Positions 1 to 6,135 of a stretch of DNA of 6,135 nt are shown in pieces. A program made the position numbers and the translations under genes. Position 1 is the stretch's first letter. Every line of letters starts with the position of its first letter. The stretch is taken from positions 18,499 to 24,633 of the forward strand of contig NHDB01000046.1 in assembly GCA_002167945.1 (NCBI GenBank), read 5' to 3'. Below the pieces are notes generated by a model. That model was not told where the DNA came from. It searched no databases and was given only the letters and a program-made list of their open reading frames with translations. This stretch comes from Flavobacteriaceae bacterium TMED48. Lineage in GTDB: Bacteria > Bacteroidota > Bacteroidia > Flavobacteriales > Flavobacteriaceae.

Positions 1-930
1 AATGTGGGGAATACGGGCGCAGATTACTACTTTGCAAAAAACCCTGAATACGGTGCAGTATTTACCTATCACCTTTCTAAAGAATACAAAACGCATAAGT
101 CACAGCGTCAAAAACGTGAAAAAGAGCTGAATAAGGCAGGTAAAAATGTTCCATTCACAGGTTGGGATGCGCTAGATGCTGAAAAGCAAGAAATGTCTGC
201 TCAAGTGATTTTGACCATCGAAGATCAGCAAGGAAATGTAATTAATAAAGTCAAGACAAAAGCCTCTAAGGGTAGTCATAGAATCGCATGGAATTTAGAG
301 CATTTTAATCCATTTGCAATTTCAATGAATGGCCGATCAAGAAGAGGTGGTGGAGCTTTAGCGACCCCTGGTACTTATCAAGCTACTCTTTATCTCCAAA
401 AAGACGGTACAGTAACTAAACTTGATGGTCCGATTCGCTTTGAAGTAAAACCCATAAGAGAGGGGGTTCTTAAAGGAGCAAGCTATGCGGAATACAACGC
501 TTTCCGTACTGATTTGACCTCTTTTATTCAGCAGATCAGTGAAGTTCAAGATGAATTTGGACAAAGCAAGAAAAAGCTCAATGCGTTAAGTACTTCGGTT
601 GACCGTTCTCAGCTCGCTCCAGGTTCTTTAGAACCCAAACTCGCCAACTTAAAAGCTGCTATAGCTGCAGTTGATACAATGCTTGAAGGAAGCCCTTCTA
701 GAGAAGAGATAGGAGAGCGTAATCCTTCTGGAGTTCAGAGGTATTTATACAATGCCTTCGATGGGATGGATCATTCTTATGGACCAACGGCCTTACACAA
801 GAAAAGTCTTGAAATTGCAAAAAGTATGCTTTTAAAAGTGGAAACCGCAGTAGATAAAATAGTTAATTCGATGATCAAGGAAATAGAAGAAGCTTTAAAA
901 GCGGCTGACGCTCCTTATATAGCAAATTAG
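1..930 (+). CDS. VPS10/sortilin-like BNR-repeat protein, C-terminal part (5' truncated)
   Basis: This is the 3' end of a gene whose start lies outside the window. The frame is already open at base 1, giving 309 residues before the TAG stop, and the GTG at base 4 is most likely an internal valine. The fragment begins with the motif that follows the beta-propeller in this family (residues 14-24, NPEYGAVFTYH). Next comes a beta-sandwich resembling FlgD/Ig-like modules (about 68-150, with G-S-H-R-I-A-W-N at 91-98 and P-G-T-Y at 123-126), then a charged, mostly helical tail (about 160-300). Full-length Bacteroidota members usually have around 1000 residues, a signal peptide and VPS10/BNR propeller repeats. 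They are often annotated as glycosyl hydrolases, though no enzymatic activity is firmly established. The catalytic or binding propeller is not in view. No type IX secretion C-terminal domain is seen. The gene ends 18 nt before a strong terminator. Family recognition is from memory of homologues; the function remains unknown. Confidence 0.82.
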   Translation, partial: NVGNTGADYYFAKNPEYGAVFTYHLSKEYKTHKSQRQKREKELNKAGKNVPFTGWDALDAEKQEMSAQVILTIEDQQGNVINKVKTKASKGSHRIAWNLEHFNPFAISMNGRSRRGGGALATPGTYQATLYLQKDGTVTKLDGPIRFEVKPIREGVLKGASYAEYNAFRTDLTSFIQQISEVQDEFGQSKKKLNALSTSVDRSQLAPGSLEPKLANLKAAIAAVDTMLEGSPSREEIGERNPSGVQRYLYNAFDGMDHSYGPTALHKKSLEIAKSMLLKVETAVDKIVNSMIKEIEEALKAADAPYIAN

Positions 931-948
931 CCATCAGCATACTATATT

Positions 949-976
949 AAAAAGACCGCTCAATGCGGTCTTTTTT
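949..976. terminator. Rho-independent terminator, probably bidirectional, between convergent genes
   Basis: A perfect inverted repeat has arms AAAAAGACCGC (949-959) and GCGGTCTTTTT (965-975), giving an 11-bp stem with a five-base loop TCAAT (960-964). On the plus strand the stem runs into six T (971-976), the classic intrinsic terminator form for the VPS10-like gene ending at 930. Read on the minus strand, the A-tract 949-953 becomes a U-tract followed by an AT-rich stretch. The same hairpin can therefore also end the minus-strand transcript that finishes with the channel gene, whose stop codon is at 980-982. Confidence 0.88.
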
Positions 977-979
977 GTT

Positions 980-2230
980 TTATATTGGAGGCAAGGTGGG
1001 GGATAACTCAAAACATTCCAAATGGAAGAAAGGTATCGCAGCCAAAAGATGATCGAAGATGTCTGAAGAAATACCTTCGTAGTTGGTCCAAACCTTGTCT
1101 TTGCTGAATGCGTAAATTTCTAAAGGAACCCCTTGTGCAGTTGGAGCTAACTGACGACACATTACTGTCATGTTTTGGTTGATTTGATCGTGTGTCTGTA
1201 GGTAAGCTTGAGTATAGTATCTAAAAAGTCCTAAGTTGGTAAAGTTTCTTCCATTGATCAGTAGACTTTTATCTTTTTTTTGACAAGTATTGGAGGCTTC
1301 AATTTCTTTCTGACGTTCCTCAACTAAGAGAGCTATACGATCAATTTTCTTCAACTCTGAAATTTCGTCAGGCTTCAAAAAACGAATACTAGTAGATTTT
1401 ATCAATAAAGATTTTTTAATCCTTCTACCTGAAGATTCGCTCATCCCTCTCCAGTTGATAAATGAATCAGAGATTAACTTATAGGTAGGGATGGAGGTAA
1501 TGGTTTTGTCAAAATTTTGAACCTGTACAGTAGAAAGACTGATTGAAATAACATCGCCGTCTGCATTACTGTTTGGCATACTGATCCAGTCTCCAATTCG
1601 TACGGTGTCGTTTACCGTAATCTGCACACTGGCGACAAAACCGAGTATGGTGTCTTTAAAAATAAACAACAAAACCGCCGAAAGTGCACCAAGTGTGGTT
1701 AAAAAAGATCCAATATCCTTACCTGTAAGTACCGATAGAATTAAAATCCCCCCTACAAACAATAAAAAAATCATGAATACCTGTAGGTAACTGTCCAAAG
1801 GTTTGTCTTTAAATGAGGCTAGTGTTTTGAGATAGTCGTTTACCGATTTTAATACTGCTCGAATTAAGGCAATGATCAATACAATAAGCAGTGACTCAGT
1901 GATATTCTGCACAAAAGCCGCAAAGTCTTGACTGATGTCTGTAAAAAGAGTCGGTATAGTCTCATAGTAAAGAAAGAGTACTGGAAGGTAGGAAAGGACT
2001 TTTGGAACTTTGTTCTGAATAAGAATATCGTCAAATTTAGACGCTGTACTCCTCGCAAACTTGATAAAAAAACCAGCAATGACTTTTCTTGTAATCCAGT
2101 AAATAATACGCCCTATTACTAGAAATAAAATAAACAATAAAGTCAATGCAAAACCGCTGGACCAAAATTCAGAAAGGCCTCTATCGCTGAATAATTCTGC
2201 CATAATGGATTTAAGATCTAAAATATTCAT
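980..2230 (-). CDS. MscS-family mechanosensitive channel, YbdG type
   Basis: This inner-membrane channel of 416 residues is expected to open under membrane tension and release solutes during hypo-osmotic shock. Hydrophobic segments lie at about 27-47, 77-93, 107-125, 148-168 and 174-203, a five-helix plan as in E. coli YbdG (about 415 residues). The last is the pore-lining helix, with GALSAVLLFIFKDTILGFVA at 181-200. The cytoplasmic beta-domain follows: V-N-D-T-V-R-I-G-D-W at 206-215, then a T-S-I-P-T-Y segment at 245-250 and S-D-S-F-I-N-W-R-G-M-S at 254-264. The C-terminal part carries YbdG-specific stretches rather than those of small MscS: T-N-L-G-L-F-R at 331-337, M-C-R-Q-L-A-P at 357-363 and S-S-D-I-F-D-H at 388-394. 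An insertion in the vestibule (about 290-325) is also typical of that subgroup. The start at 2230 places the first helix at a normal distance; Met10 is an alternative. It is the last gene of the minus-strand run, 40 nt behind the decarboxylase. The family assignment is strong; the gating properties are inferred. Confidence 0.93.
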   Translation of the reverse strand: MNILDLKSIMAELFSDRGLSEFWSSGFALTLLFILFLVIGRIIYWITRKVIAGFFIKFARSTASKFDDILIQNKVPKVLSYLPVLFLYYETIPTLFTDISQDFAAFVQNITESLLIVLIIALIRAVLKSVNDYLKTLASFKDKPLDSYLQVFMIFLLFVGGILILSVLTGKDIGSFLTTLGALSAVLLFIFKDTILGFVASVQITVNDTVRIGDWISMPNSNADGDVISISLSTVQVQNFDKTITSIPTYKLISDSFINWRGMSESSGRRIKKSLLIKSTSIRFLKPDEISELKKIDRIALLVEERQKEIEASNTCQKKDKSLLINGRNFTNLGLFRYYTQAYLQTHDQINQNMTVMCRQLAPTAQGVPLEIYAFSKDKVWTNYEGISSDIFDHLLAAIPFFHLECFELSPTLPPI

Positions 2231-2270
2231 GAATTTAATTTTGAAATAAAATTACATTTAACTTTTTACT

Positions 2271-3746
2271 TTACTGTATTTGATCTCCAATTTCGATTAT
2301 GGCATTAGCCAGTTCCACAAAGTCTTGCTGTTTGGTATCTGGATTCATCAGTACTGTTCTTAAAAAACGTTTTCCTTGAACTACACATGAAGTAATATAG
2401 AAAGTACCGCTATTGATCAATTCATAACGCAAGGCAAGTTGATTTTGATCACTTAACTGATCAGGGCGAAATTGAAAACATAAGATGTTGGATTCAGGAG
2501 GATAGGGACAATAAAAGTTTTCTAAACTATTGAGGTAGTTGTAAAGATCACGTGCCTGCTGAAAACTGTGCTCTATAAATGTTGTCATCGCGTCTTCTCC
2601 TTGAAGTGCAAAGCTCCAAAACAGCTTGGTACCTAAAGCCGATTTTGTGCATTCAACAGTAAAGGGCATGGAGTCCATACCGATTACTTCATTTTCATGA
2701 AAAACATAGCTTCCTTTTTGACGAAAGTTATTCCATTGGTGCTCCTGATTTTTAAAAAGAACAGCGGTGCAAAGTGCGGGTACTTGTAGCATTTTATGTG
2801 CATCCCAGATAAGGCTATCAGCTCTTTCTATACCACTAACTTTACTTTTTTCTGTTTTAGAGAGAAGTGCAACTGCTCCATGGGCTCCATCGACATGAAA
2901 CCACAATTTGTGCTTTTTACAGAAATCAGCCATCTCATCTAAAGGGTCAAATAGTCCTGAGGAAGTAGCGCAAGCATTGGCTACAACCGCCATGACACGT
3001 TTGTTTTCTTTCTTTACGTGTTTTAAAACGGGTTCTAAATGCTCGGTTAGAATCACTTCATTAGCGTCTACAGGTACTGGCACAAACGCATTTTTACCCA
3101 TCCCCATGATGGACAAGGCACGTGCTATTGAATAATGTGCTGTTGCAGGACCAATCACGACAAGATCGCTTGGATTACCTTCAGTCCACGCCTCTGGTGC
3201 TATGGCAGCTCGGGCAGCAGACAAGGCCGTTAAATTGGCCACAGATCCACCATGCGTAAGTACACCACTTCCATTGTTGGGCAGGGTGCTAAAATCGCAT
3301 AGATGATCTCCTTTAAACCACTTCAGTTTGGAAAGCATCCAATTGATCATAAAGCCTTCAAGTGTTGCTCCTGCTGGACCCATTTCATAGAGTGAGCTTG
3401 GGTTGTTAATTGTTCCGTGAATCCAATCGGGAACACCCGAAAGGTCTTGTGGAACCGCTACCTGATGACCCATATACCTTGGATTACTCAAATGATTGGT
3501 ATGGTCTAAATAAGTTTTGACAAAGTCTTCCAAACTTTTAACATTCTGAAAGCCATTTTTAAAAATAGTATTCAGTTGAAGTTGTTCTGCGATATGTTCA
3601 GGGGTTTGCTGGTCAAGTACAACTTCTTTTCCATTTTTACTTTGCTTGAGATAGTCGTTCAAAACTGCTGCTATTCGTTCTTTGGCCTCTAGGAAAGGTA
3701 GAGTGGCAGTTTTTTCAGATGTAATATTTTGGATTGCTTCAGGCAT
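2271..3746 (-). CDS. Group II PLP-dependent amino acid decarboxylase, substrate unknown
   Basis: This is a complete 491-residue cytosolic enzyme of the aromatic-L-amino-acid/glutamate/2,4-diaminobutyrate decarboxylase family (fold type I, usual length 470-550). The PLP-binding lysine is K318 in W-D-A-H-K (314-318). D286 and A288 in H-V-D-G-A-H-G (284-290) match the pair that holds the pyridine nitrogen and ring. H204 in A-T-A-H-Y-S fits the histidine stacking on PLP. G-G-S at 166-168 fits the phosphate-binding turn, and L-R-T-V-L-M-N-P at 462-469 is the usual C-terminal block. The N-terminal region has N-P-R-Y-M-G-H at 88-94 and an E-M-G-P-A-G-A-T-L-E segment at 121-130, which in the family supply the substrate pocket across the dimer. 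The expected reaction is alpha-decarboxylation of an L-amino acid to an amine and CO2. Which amino acid (2,4-diaminobutyrate, aspartate, glutamate, tyrosine) cannot be read from the sequence. The ATG is 5 nt after the DUF983 stop, suggesting translational coupling. No frame disruption is seen. Confidence 0.92.
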   Translation of the reverse strand: MPEAIQNITSEKTATLPFLEAKERIAAVLNDYLKQSKNGKEVVLDQQTPEHIAEQLQLNTIFKNGFQNVKSLEDFVKTYLDHTNHLSNPRYMGHQVAVPQDLSGVPDWIHGTINNPSSLYEMGPAGATLEGFMINWMLSKLKWFKGDHLCDFSTLPNNGSGVLTHGGSVANLTALSAARAAIAPEAWTEGNPSDLVVIGPATAHYSIARALSIMGMGKNAFVPVPVDANEVILTEHLEPVLKHVKKENKRVMAVVANACATSSGLFDPLDEMADFCKKHKLWFHVDGAHGAVALLSKTEKSKVSGIERADSLIWDAHKMLQVPALCTAVLFKNQEHQWNNFRQKGSYVFHENEVIGMDSMPFTVECTKSALGTKLFWSFALQGEDAMTTFIEHSFQQARDLYNYLNSLENFYCPYPPESNILCFQFRPDQLSDQNQLALRYELINSGTFYITSCVVQGKRFLRTVLMNPDTKQQDFVELANAIIEIGDQIQ

Positions 3747-3751
3747 GAATA

Positions 3752-4126
3752 TTAGTCTTCAATGTATTCTGGGTCAAATTTAAAGAAAAAACCTGCCCAG
3801 ATCACTTTTGAAAGCGCATTGATATAGGGCATGAGTAAGATCAAACCAACAGTGATGATGATAAAGTTTTGTATCATGCCTTTTGCCAGACCGAGTAACA
3901 GTAGTATTAGGTAGATCGCAATACTGATTCCAACTCCTAAACCATAGGAAACATACATTGAGCCGTAAAAAAAACTAGGCTCAATTTTAAAGTTGAGTTT
4001 ACAGTAGCGGCAAGAGTCATTGACCTTATTAAAGTGCGATAGTCGGTATGGATTCCCTACAAGAAGGTTTCCTTTTCTACATTGAGGACATTTTAATTTT
4101 AGAATTGAGAGTAGCTTTGAGAGCAT
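3752..4126 (-). CDS. DUF983 family zinc-ribbon membrane protein
   Basis: This small protein has 124 residues from the preferred ATG at 4126. It begins with a short basic/hydrophobic stretch and then a zinc-ribbon-like motif: C-P-Q-C at 13-16 paired with C-R-Y-C at 39-42, four cysteines spaced to bind one metal ion. Next is the family hallmark E-P-S-F-F-Y-G-S-M-Y-V-S-Y-G at 49-62, leading into two predicted membrane helices (about 55-79 and 86-107) and an acidic tail. It matches DUF983 as seen throughout Flavobacteriia and Alphaproteobacteria; the function of the family is not known. The frame stays open upstream to a GTG at 4168 that would add 14 residues. I reject that start because it is a weak codon and because homologues begin shortly before the first C-P-x-C. 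The gene ends 5 nt before the decarboxylase start, so the two are very likely co-transcribed. No signal peptide is visible. Confidence 0.88.
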   Translation of the reverse strand: MLSKLLSILKLKCPQCRKGNLLVGNPYRLSHFNKVNDSCRYCKLNFKIEPSFFYGSMYVSYGLGVGISIAIYLILLLLGLAKGMIQNFIIITVGLILLMPYINALSKVIWAGFFFKFDPEYIED

Positions 4127-4199
4127 TAAAAACTTTTTACCAAAATTAATACATTTAAATTTGGACACCTAAGAAAAAAGGTAAGTCAAATGCGAAGTA

Positions 4200-5171
4200 T
4201 TATTGTGACCAGGAAGTAGGCTTTCTGTCCCAACGATGGGTTTTAAGTTTAGCGTAAAGTTCTGTATCCATGGGTTTGCCATCACTGCAATTGATGTTTA
4301 CTATTACATTTTTTTGTTTCCTCATGCCGGGAATGATTGTTCCTACAGATTTATTTTCTAAAATAAACCTCAGAGCCACTGATGCCATGTCAGTATCTTT
4401 TGGAATTAGGGGTCTGAGTAGGTCCGCTCTGTCTGCACTGGCATTAAGATTCTCAGGAACAAAATAGGTCCCCCTCCAATCTCCTTCCTGGAAGGTGGTC
4501 TCTCGGGTAATGTTACCCGTAAGTGTACCTTCATCAAATGGAACACGGGCTATTACAGCTATGTCGTTAGCATCACAATAGGGAAACAAACTATCTTCGG
4601 GAGCTTGATCAAAAATATTGTAGATCACTTGAACAGCGTCGATAAGACCGGTTTCTAGAGTGACAATTCCATTTTCGGGCTCCCAGCGATTCATGCTGAT
4701 TCCCATGGCTGCGATTTTACCTTCTTTTTTTAAGTCTTCTACAGTACGCTGCCATTCTTCCTGATGCGTCCATCCATCATCCCAGGTATGAAATTGCATC
4801 AAGTCTATCTGTTCCCGTCCAATGTTTTTTAGAGTTTTTTCGGTATACGCTTTGATATGAACTGCTGGATAGGATTCTTCAAAAGTATAGTGCGGTTTGG
4901 CTGGCCATTTAAAGTTTTTTGGGGGGAGTTTACTCGCAGTATAGAGTTTTTTATCTGGATGACTTTGTAGCAATTTCCCTAAGAGGCGTTCACTATGTCC
5001 TTCTCCATAGCCCCAAGCAGTATCAAAGAAATTTACCCCTTTTTCTACCGCTAAATTTAGGGATTCCATGGATTGGATATCATCAGATTCTTTCCATCCT
5101 CCCATTCCCCACATGCCGTAGCCTATTTCACTAAGTTGCCAATTTGTTCTTCCAAATCTTCTGTAAATCAT
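4200..5171 (-). CDS. Aldo/keto reductase family oxidoreductase
   Basis: This is a complete 323-residue NAD(P)H-dependent oxidoreductase with the (beta/alpha)8-barrel of the aldo/keto reductase superfamily, expected in the cytosol and acting as a monomer or small oligomer on aldehydes or ketones, including sugars. The catalytic tetrad is intact: D50 and Y55 in F-F-D-T-A-W-G-Y-G (48-56), K81 in T-A-S-K (78-81) and H128 in M-Q-F-H-T-W (125-130). The N-terminal R-R-F-G-R-T (4-9) with L-S-E-I-G-Y-G-M-W-G (13-22) and the C-terminal I-I-P-G-M-R-K (279-285), which contacts the cofactor phosphate region, place it in the bacterial AKR group that contains the YhdN/general stress protein 69 type. The precise substrate cannot be deduced. 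The start codon lies 4 nt after the stop of the secreted esterase gene, so the two are probably one transcript; a shared carbohydrate substrate route is an inference. The length and reading frame are normal. Confidence 0.93.
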   Translation of the reverse strand: MIYRRFGRTNWQLSEIGYGMWGMGGWKESDDIQSMESLNLAVEKGVNFFDTAWGYGEGHSERLLGKLLQSHPDKKLYTASKLPPKNFKWPAKPHYTFEESYPAVHIKAYTEKTLKNIGREQIDLMQFHTWDDGWTHQEEWQRTVEDLKKEGKIAAMGISMNRWEPENGIVTLETGLIDAVQVIYNIFDQAPEDSLFPYCDANDIAVIARVPFDEGTLTGNITRETTFQEGDWRGTYFVPENLNASADRADLLRPLIPKDTDMASVALRFILENKSVGTIIPGMRKQKNVIVNINCSDGKPMDTELYAKLKTHRWDRKPTSWSQ

Positions 5172-5175
5172 AAGT

Positions 5176-6096
5176 TTATTTGTTTAAAATTGAATTTAGC
5201 CAATTTTCTGCATTTTTACTCCAGATGCTATATGTGCCTGTTCTACCTAAACCGTAACCGTGTCCACCGTCAGCAAAAGCATGAATCTCAGCTGGGACGG
5301 AAAAAGCCTTCAGCTGTTTTAAGTATTCAAAACTGTTTTCAACTGGAACTGCCAAATCATCTATTGAGTGTATTAATAGGGCAGGAGGTGTATTTTTATC
5401 AACTTGGAGTTCATTTGAAAAATAATCCACATCCTTTTGGGATGCCGATTTTCCCAGTAAGTTATTTCTTGACCCTCCATGAGTAATATTCTCTTGAAAC
5501 GAAATCACAGGATAGACGAGTATGGAAAAGTCAGGACGTGCAGAAACTTCATCCATATGCTCGTAAACCATAGCATCGTAATGTGTAGAAAGTGTAGCTG
5601 CCAAATGTCCACCTGCAGAAAAACCCATTACCCCGATTTGATTGGGATTGACACCCCATTTTTTAGCATTTTTACGAATAGTACGCAGTGCTTTTTGTGC
5701 ATCTTGAAGGGGGCCTACACTTTTATCAATCATTATGCGATCGTCCGGCAGACGGTATTTTAAAACAAATGCCGAGATACCCAAACCATTCAACCATTCA
5801 GCAATTTGATAACCTTCATGATCGATAGCAAGTATTTTATAGCCTCCTCCAGGGCAAATGAGTACTGCAGCACCGTTGGCAAGTTTTTTAGAGGGTAAAT
5901 AAGCTTTTAAAGTTGGTTCTGTTATTTGGTGAAATCTTAATATTTCCTCCGCTGTACCACCAGTAGCGTATTCTTTAACTTCATCGGATTTAATCTGTCC
6001 TGGAATACTATTTTCCCAAAGTGGATATTCTTCTTGGGCGTTGGTGAAATATAAAGTAAAAAATACAGCTAAAATAAAATAGGATTTAAGATTCAT
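5176..6096 (-). CDS. Secreted alpha/beta-hydrolase esterase (BD-FAE/acetylxylan esterase-like)
   Basis: This is a complete 306-residue hydrolase with a Sec signal peptide: the basic start M-N-L-K, a hydrophobic core at 6-17 and a signal peptidase I site after T-N-A at 18-20. The mature protein starts Q-E-E-Y-P-L-W. No lipobox cysteine is present, so it is periplasmic or exported rather than a lipoprotein. The alpha/beta-hydrolase signatures are complete: the oxyanion-hole loop C-P-G-G-G-Y (81-86), the nucleophile S160 in G-F-S-A-G-G (158-163), the acid D247 in S-I-D-D-L-A-V-P (244-251) and H279 in G-G-H-G-Y-G (277-282). The family removes acetyl or feruloyl groups from xylan and other plant or algal polysaccharides; the exact ester here is unknown, and a peptidase of the S9 group is less likely at this length. 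The gene is followed after 4 nt by an aldo/keto reductase. The 39 bases upstream are AT-rich with no clear promoter. No SusC/SusD or glycoside hydrolase gene is within the window, so membership of a polysaccharide utilisation locus cannot be judged. Confidence 0.91.
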   Translation of the reverse strand: MNLKSYFILAVFFTLYFTNAQEEYPLWENSIPGQIKSDEVKEYATGGTAEEILRFHQITEPTLKAYLPSKKLANGAAVLICPGGGYKILAIDHEGYQIAEWLNGLGISAFVLKYRLPDDRIMIDKSVGPLQDAQKALRTIRKNAKKWGVNPNQIGVMGFSAGGHLAATLSTHYDAMVYEHMDEVSARPDFSILVYPVISFQENITHGGSRNNLLGKSASQKDVDYFSNELQVDKNTPPALLIHSIDDLAVPVENSFEYLKQLKAFSVPAEIHAFADGGHGYGLGRTGTYSIWSKNAENWLNSILNK

Positions 6097-6135
6097 TTGT
6101 TGGGTAATTTTGATTTGAAATAAAGAAATCTAATC

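Larger units (their letters stand above)
980..6096 (-). other. Candidate five-gene operon (esterase, AKR, DUF983, PLP decarboxylase, MscS)
   Basis: Five minus-strand genes follow each other with no opposing gene between them. The gaps are 4 nt (esterase to reductase), 73 nt (reductase to DUF983, using the preferred ATG), 5 nt (DUF983 to decarboxylase) and 40 nt (decarboxylase to channel). The only clear terminator is after the last gene, at 949-976. The 4- and 5-nt gaps strongly suggest co-transcription of these two pairs. The 73-nt gap is the likeliest place for an internal promoter, so two transcription units are also possible. Only 39 bases upstream of the first gene are in the window, and they show no convincing Bacteroidota promoter (TTG near -33, TAnnTTTG near -7), so further genes could lie upstream. 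Confidence 0.5.

Noticed and set aside
1605..3135. Shorter open frames of 60-75 codons within the channel and decarboxylase genes on either strand (1605-1790, 1876-2079, 1928-2122, 2908-3135).
   Set aside because: All are fully embedded in well-supported genes in other frames, with no recognisable protein features.
4141..4148. Minus-strand TAATTTTG matches the Bacteroidota -7 promoter consensus TAnnTTTG, in front of the DUF983 gene.
   Set aside because: No TTG/TTTG is found at the expected distance upstream, and the implied leader before the ATG at 4126 would be only about 10 nt. In such AT-rich DNA the match may be chance; kept only as a weak possibility.
4914..4926. On the minus strand the reductase gene contains a C6 run followed by A6, including an in-frame A AAA AAC heptamer (codons 84-86), a classic -1 slippery site.
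   Set aside because: A -1 shift would meet a TAA stop within about two codons and give only a truncated product. No overlapping frame continues and no obvious downstream stimulatory structure was seen, so it looks like ordinary coding sequence (P-P-K-N).
5073..5763. Open plus-strand frames of 137 and 94 codons opposite the reductase and esterase genes (5073-5486 and 5479-5763).
   Set aside because: They lie antisense to genes with complete catalytic motifs. Their translations have no recognisable domain and are rich in residues expected from reverse-reading of coding DNA.
2240..6124. The 11-mer TTTGAAATAAA occurs at 2240-2250 and 6114-6124, in both cases 9-17 nt upstream of a minus-strand start codon (channel and esterase).
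   Set aside because: It is an A/T-dominated word in leaders that are themselves A/T-rich, only two copies were noticed, and the flanks differ. A regulatory role is not supported.
1..6135. Possible mobile element, defence system, CRISPR array, tRNA or riboswitch.
   Set aside because: No transposase, integrase, nuclease or toxin-antitoxin gene, regularly spaced repeats, tRNA-like cloverleaf or long structured leader could be found. Intergenic gaps are all under 75 nt.

Overview
The window looks like a chromosomal piece of a Bacteroidota genome, most likely a member of the Flavobacteriaceae. The reasons are the AT-rich sequence, A/T-rich leaders without Shine-Dalgarno motifs in front of the genes, and the protein families present: a VPS10/BNR-type beta-propeller protein, a DUF983 zinc-ribbon membrane protein and a lipidless secreted esterase of the BD-FAE type. 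The organism call is an inference from these traits. No rRNA, tRNA, CRISPR array, insertion sequence or phage gene is visible, and nothing indicates recent transfer.

Layout: bases 1-930 hold the 3' end of a plus-strand gene that enters from outside the window, the C-terminal part of a VPS10/sortilin-like BNR-repeat 'glycosyl hydrolase'. It ends just before a strong, symmetrical stem-loop (about 949-976), which can end transcription from both sides. All remaining genes, 980-6096, are on the minus strand and converge on the same stem-loop. In transcription order they are: a secreted alpha/beta-hydrolase esterase (6096-5176), a cytosolic aldo/keto reductase (5171-4200), a small DUF983 membrane protein (4126-3752), a group II PLP-dependent decarboxylase (3746-2271) and a YbdG-type MscS mechanosensitive channel (2230-980). 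The gaps are 4, 73 (31 if the weak GTG start of the DUF983 gene were used), 5 and 40 nt, so the five may form one transcript or two.

How they may work together: the esterase and reductase fit carbohydrate or xenobiotic turnover (ester removal outside the inner membrane, carbonyl reduction inside). The DUF983 gene, decarboxylase and channel look like a second subgroup. Amino acid decarboxylation beside an osmotic safety valve would fit stress physiology, but the sequence does not prove a functional link. All genes appear intact, with the expected catalytic residues. I did not find a convincing undescribed system; the most useful observations concern gene neighbourhood, the DUF983 start site and the unknown substrate of the decarboxylase.
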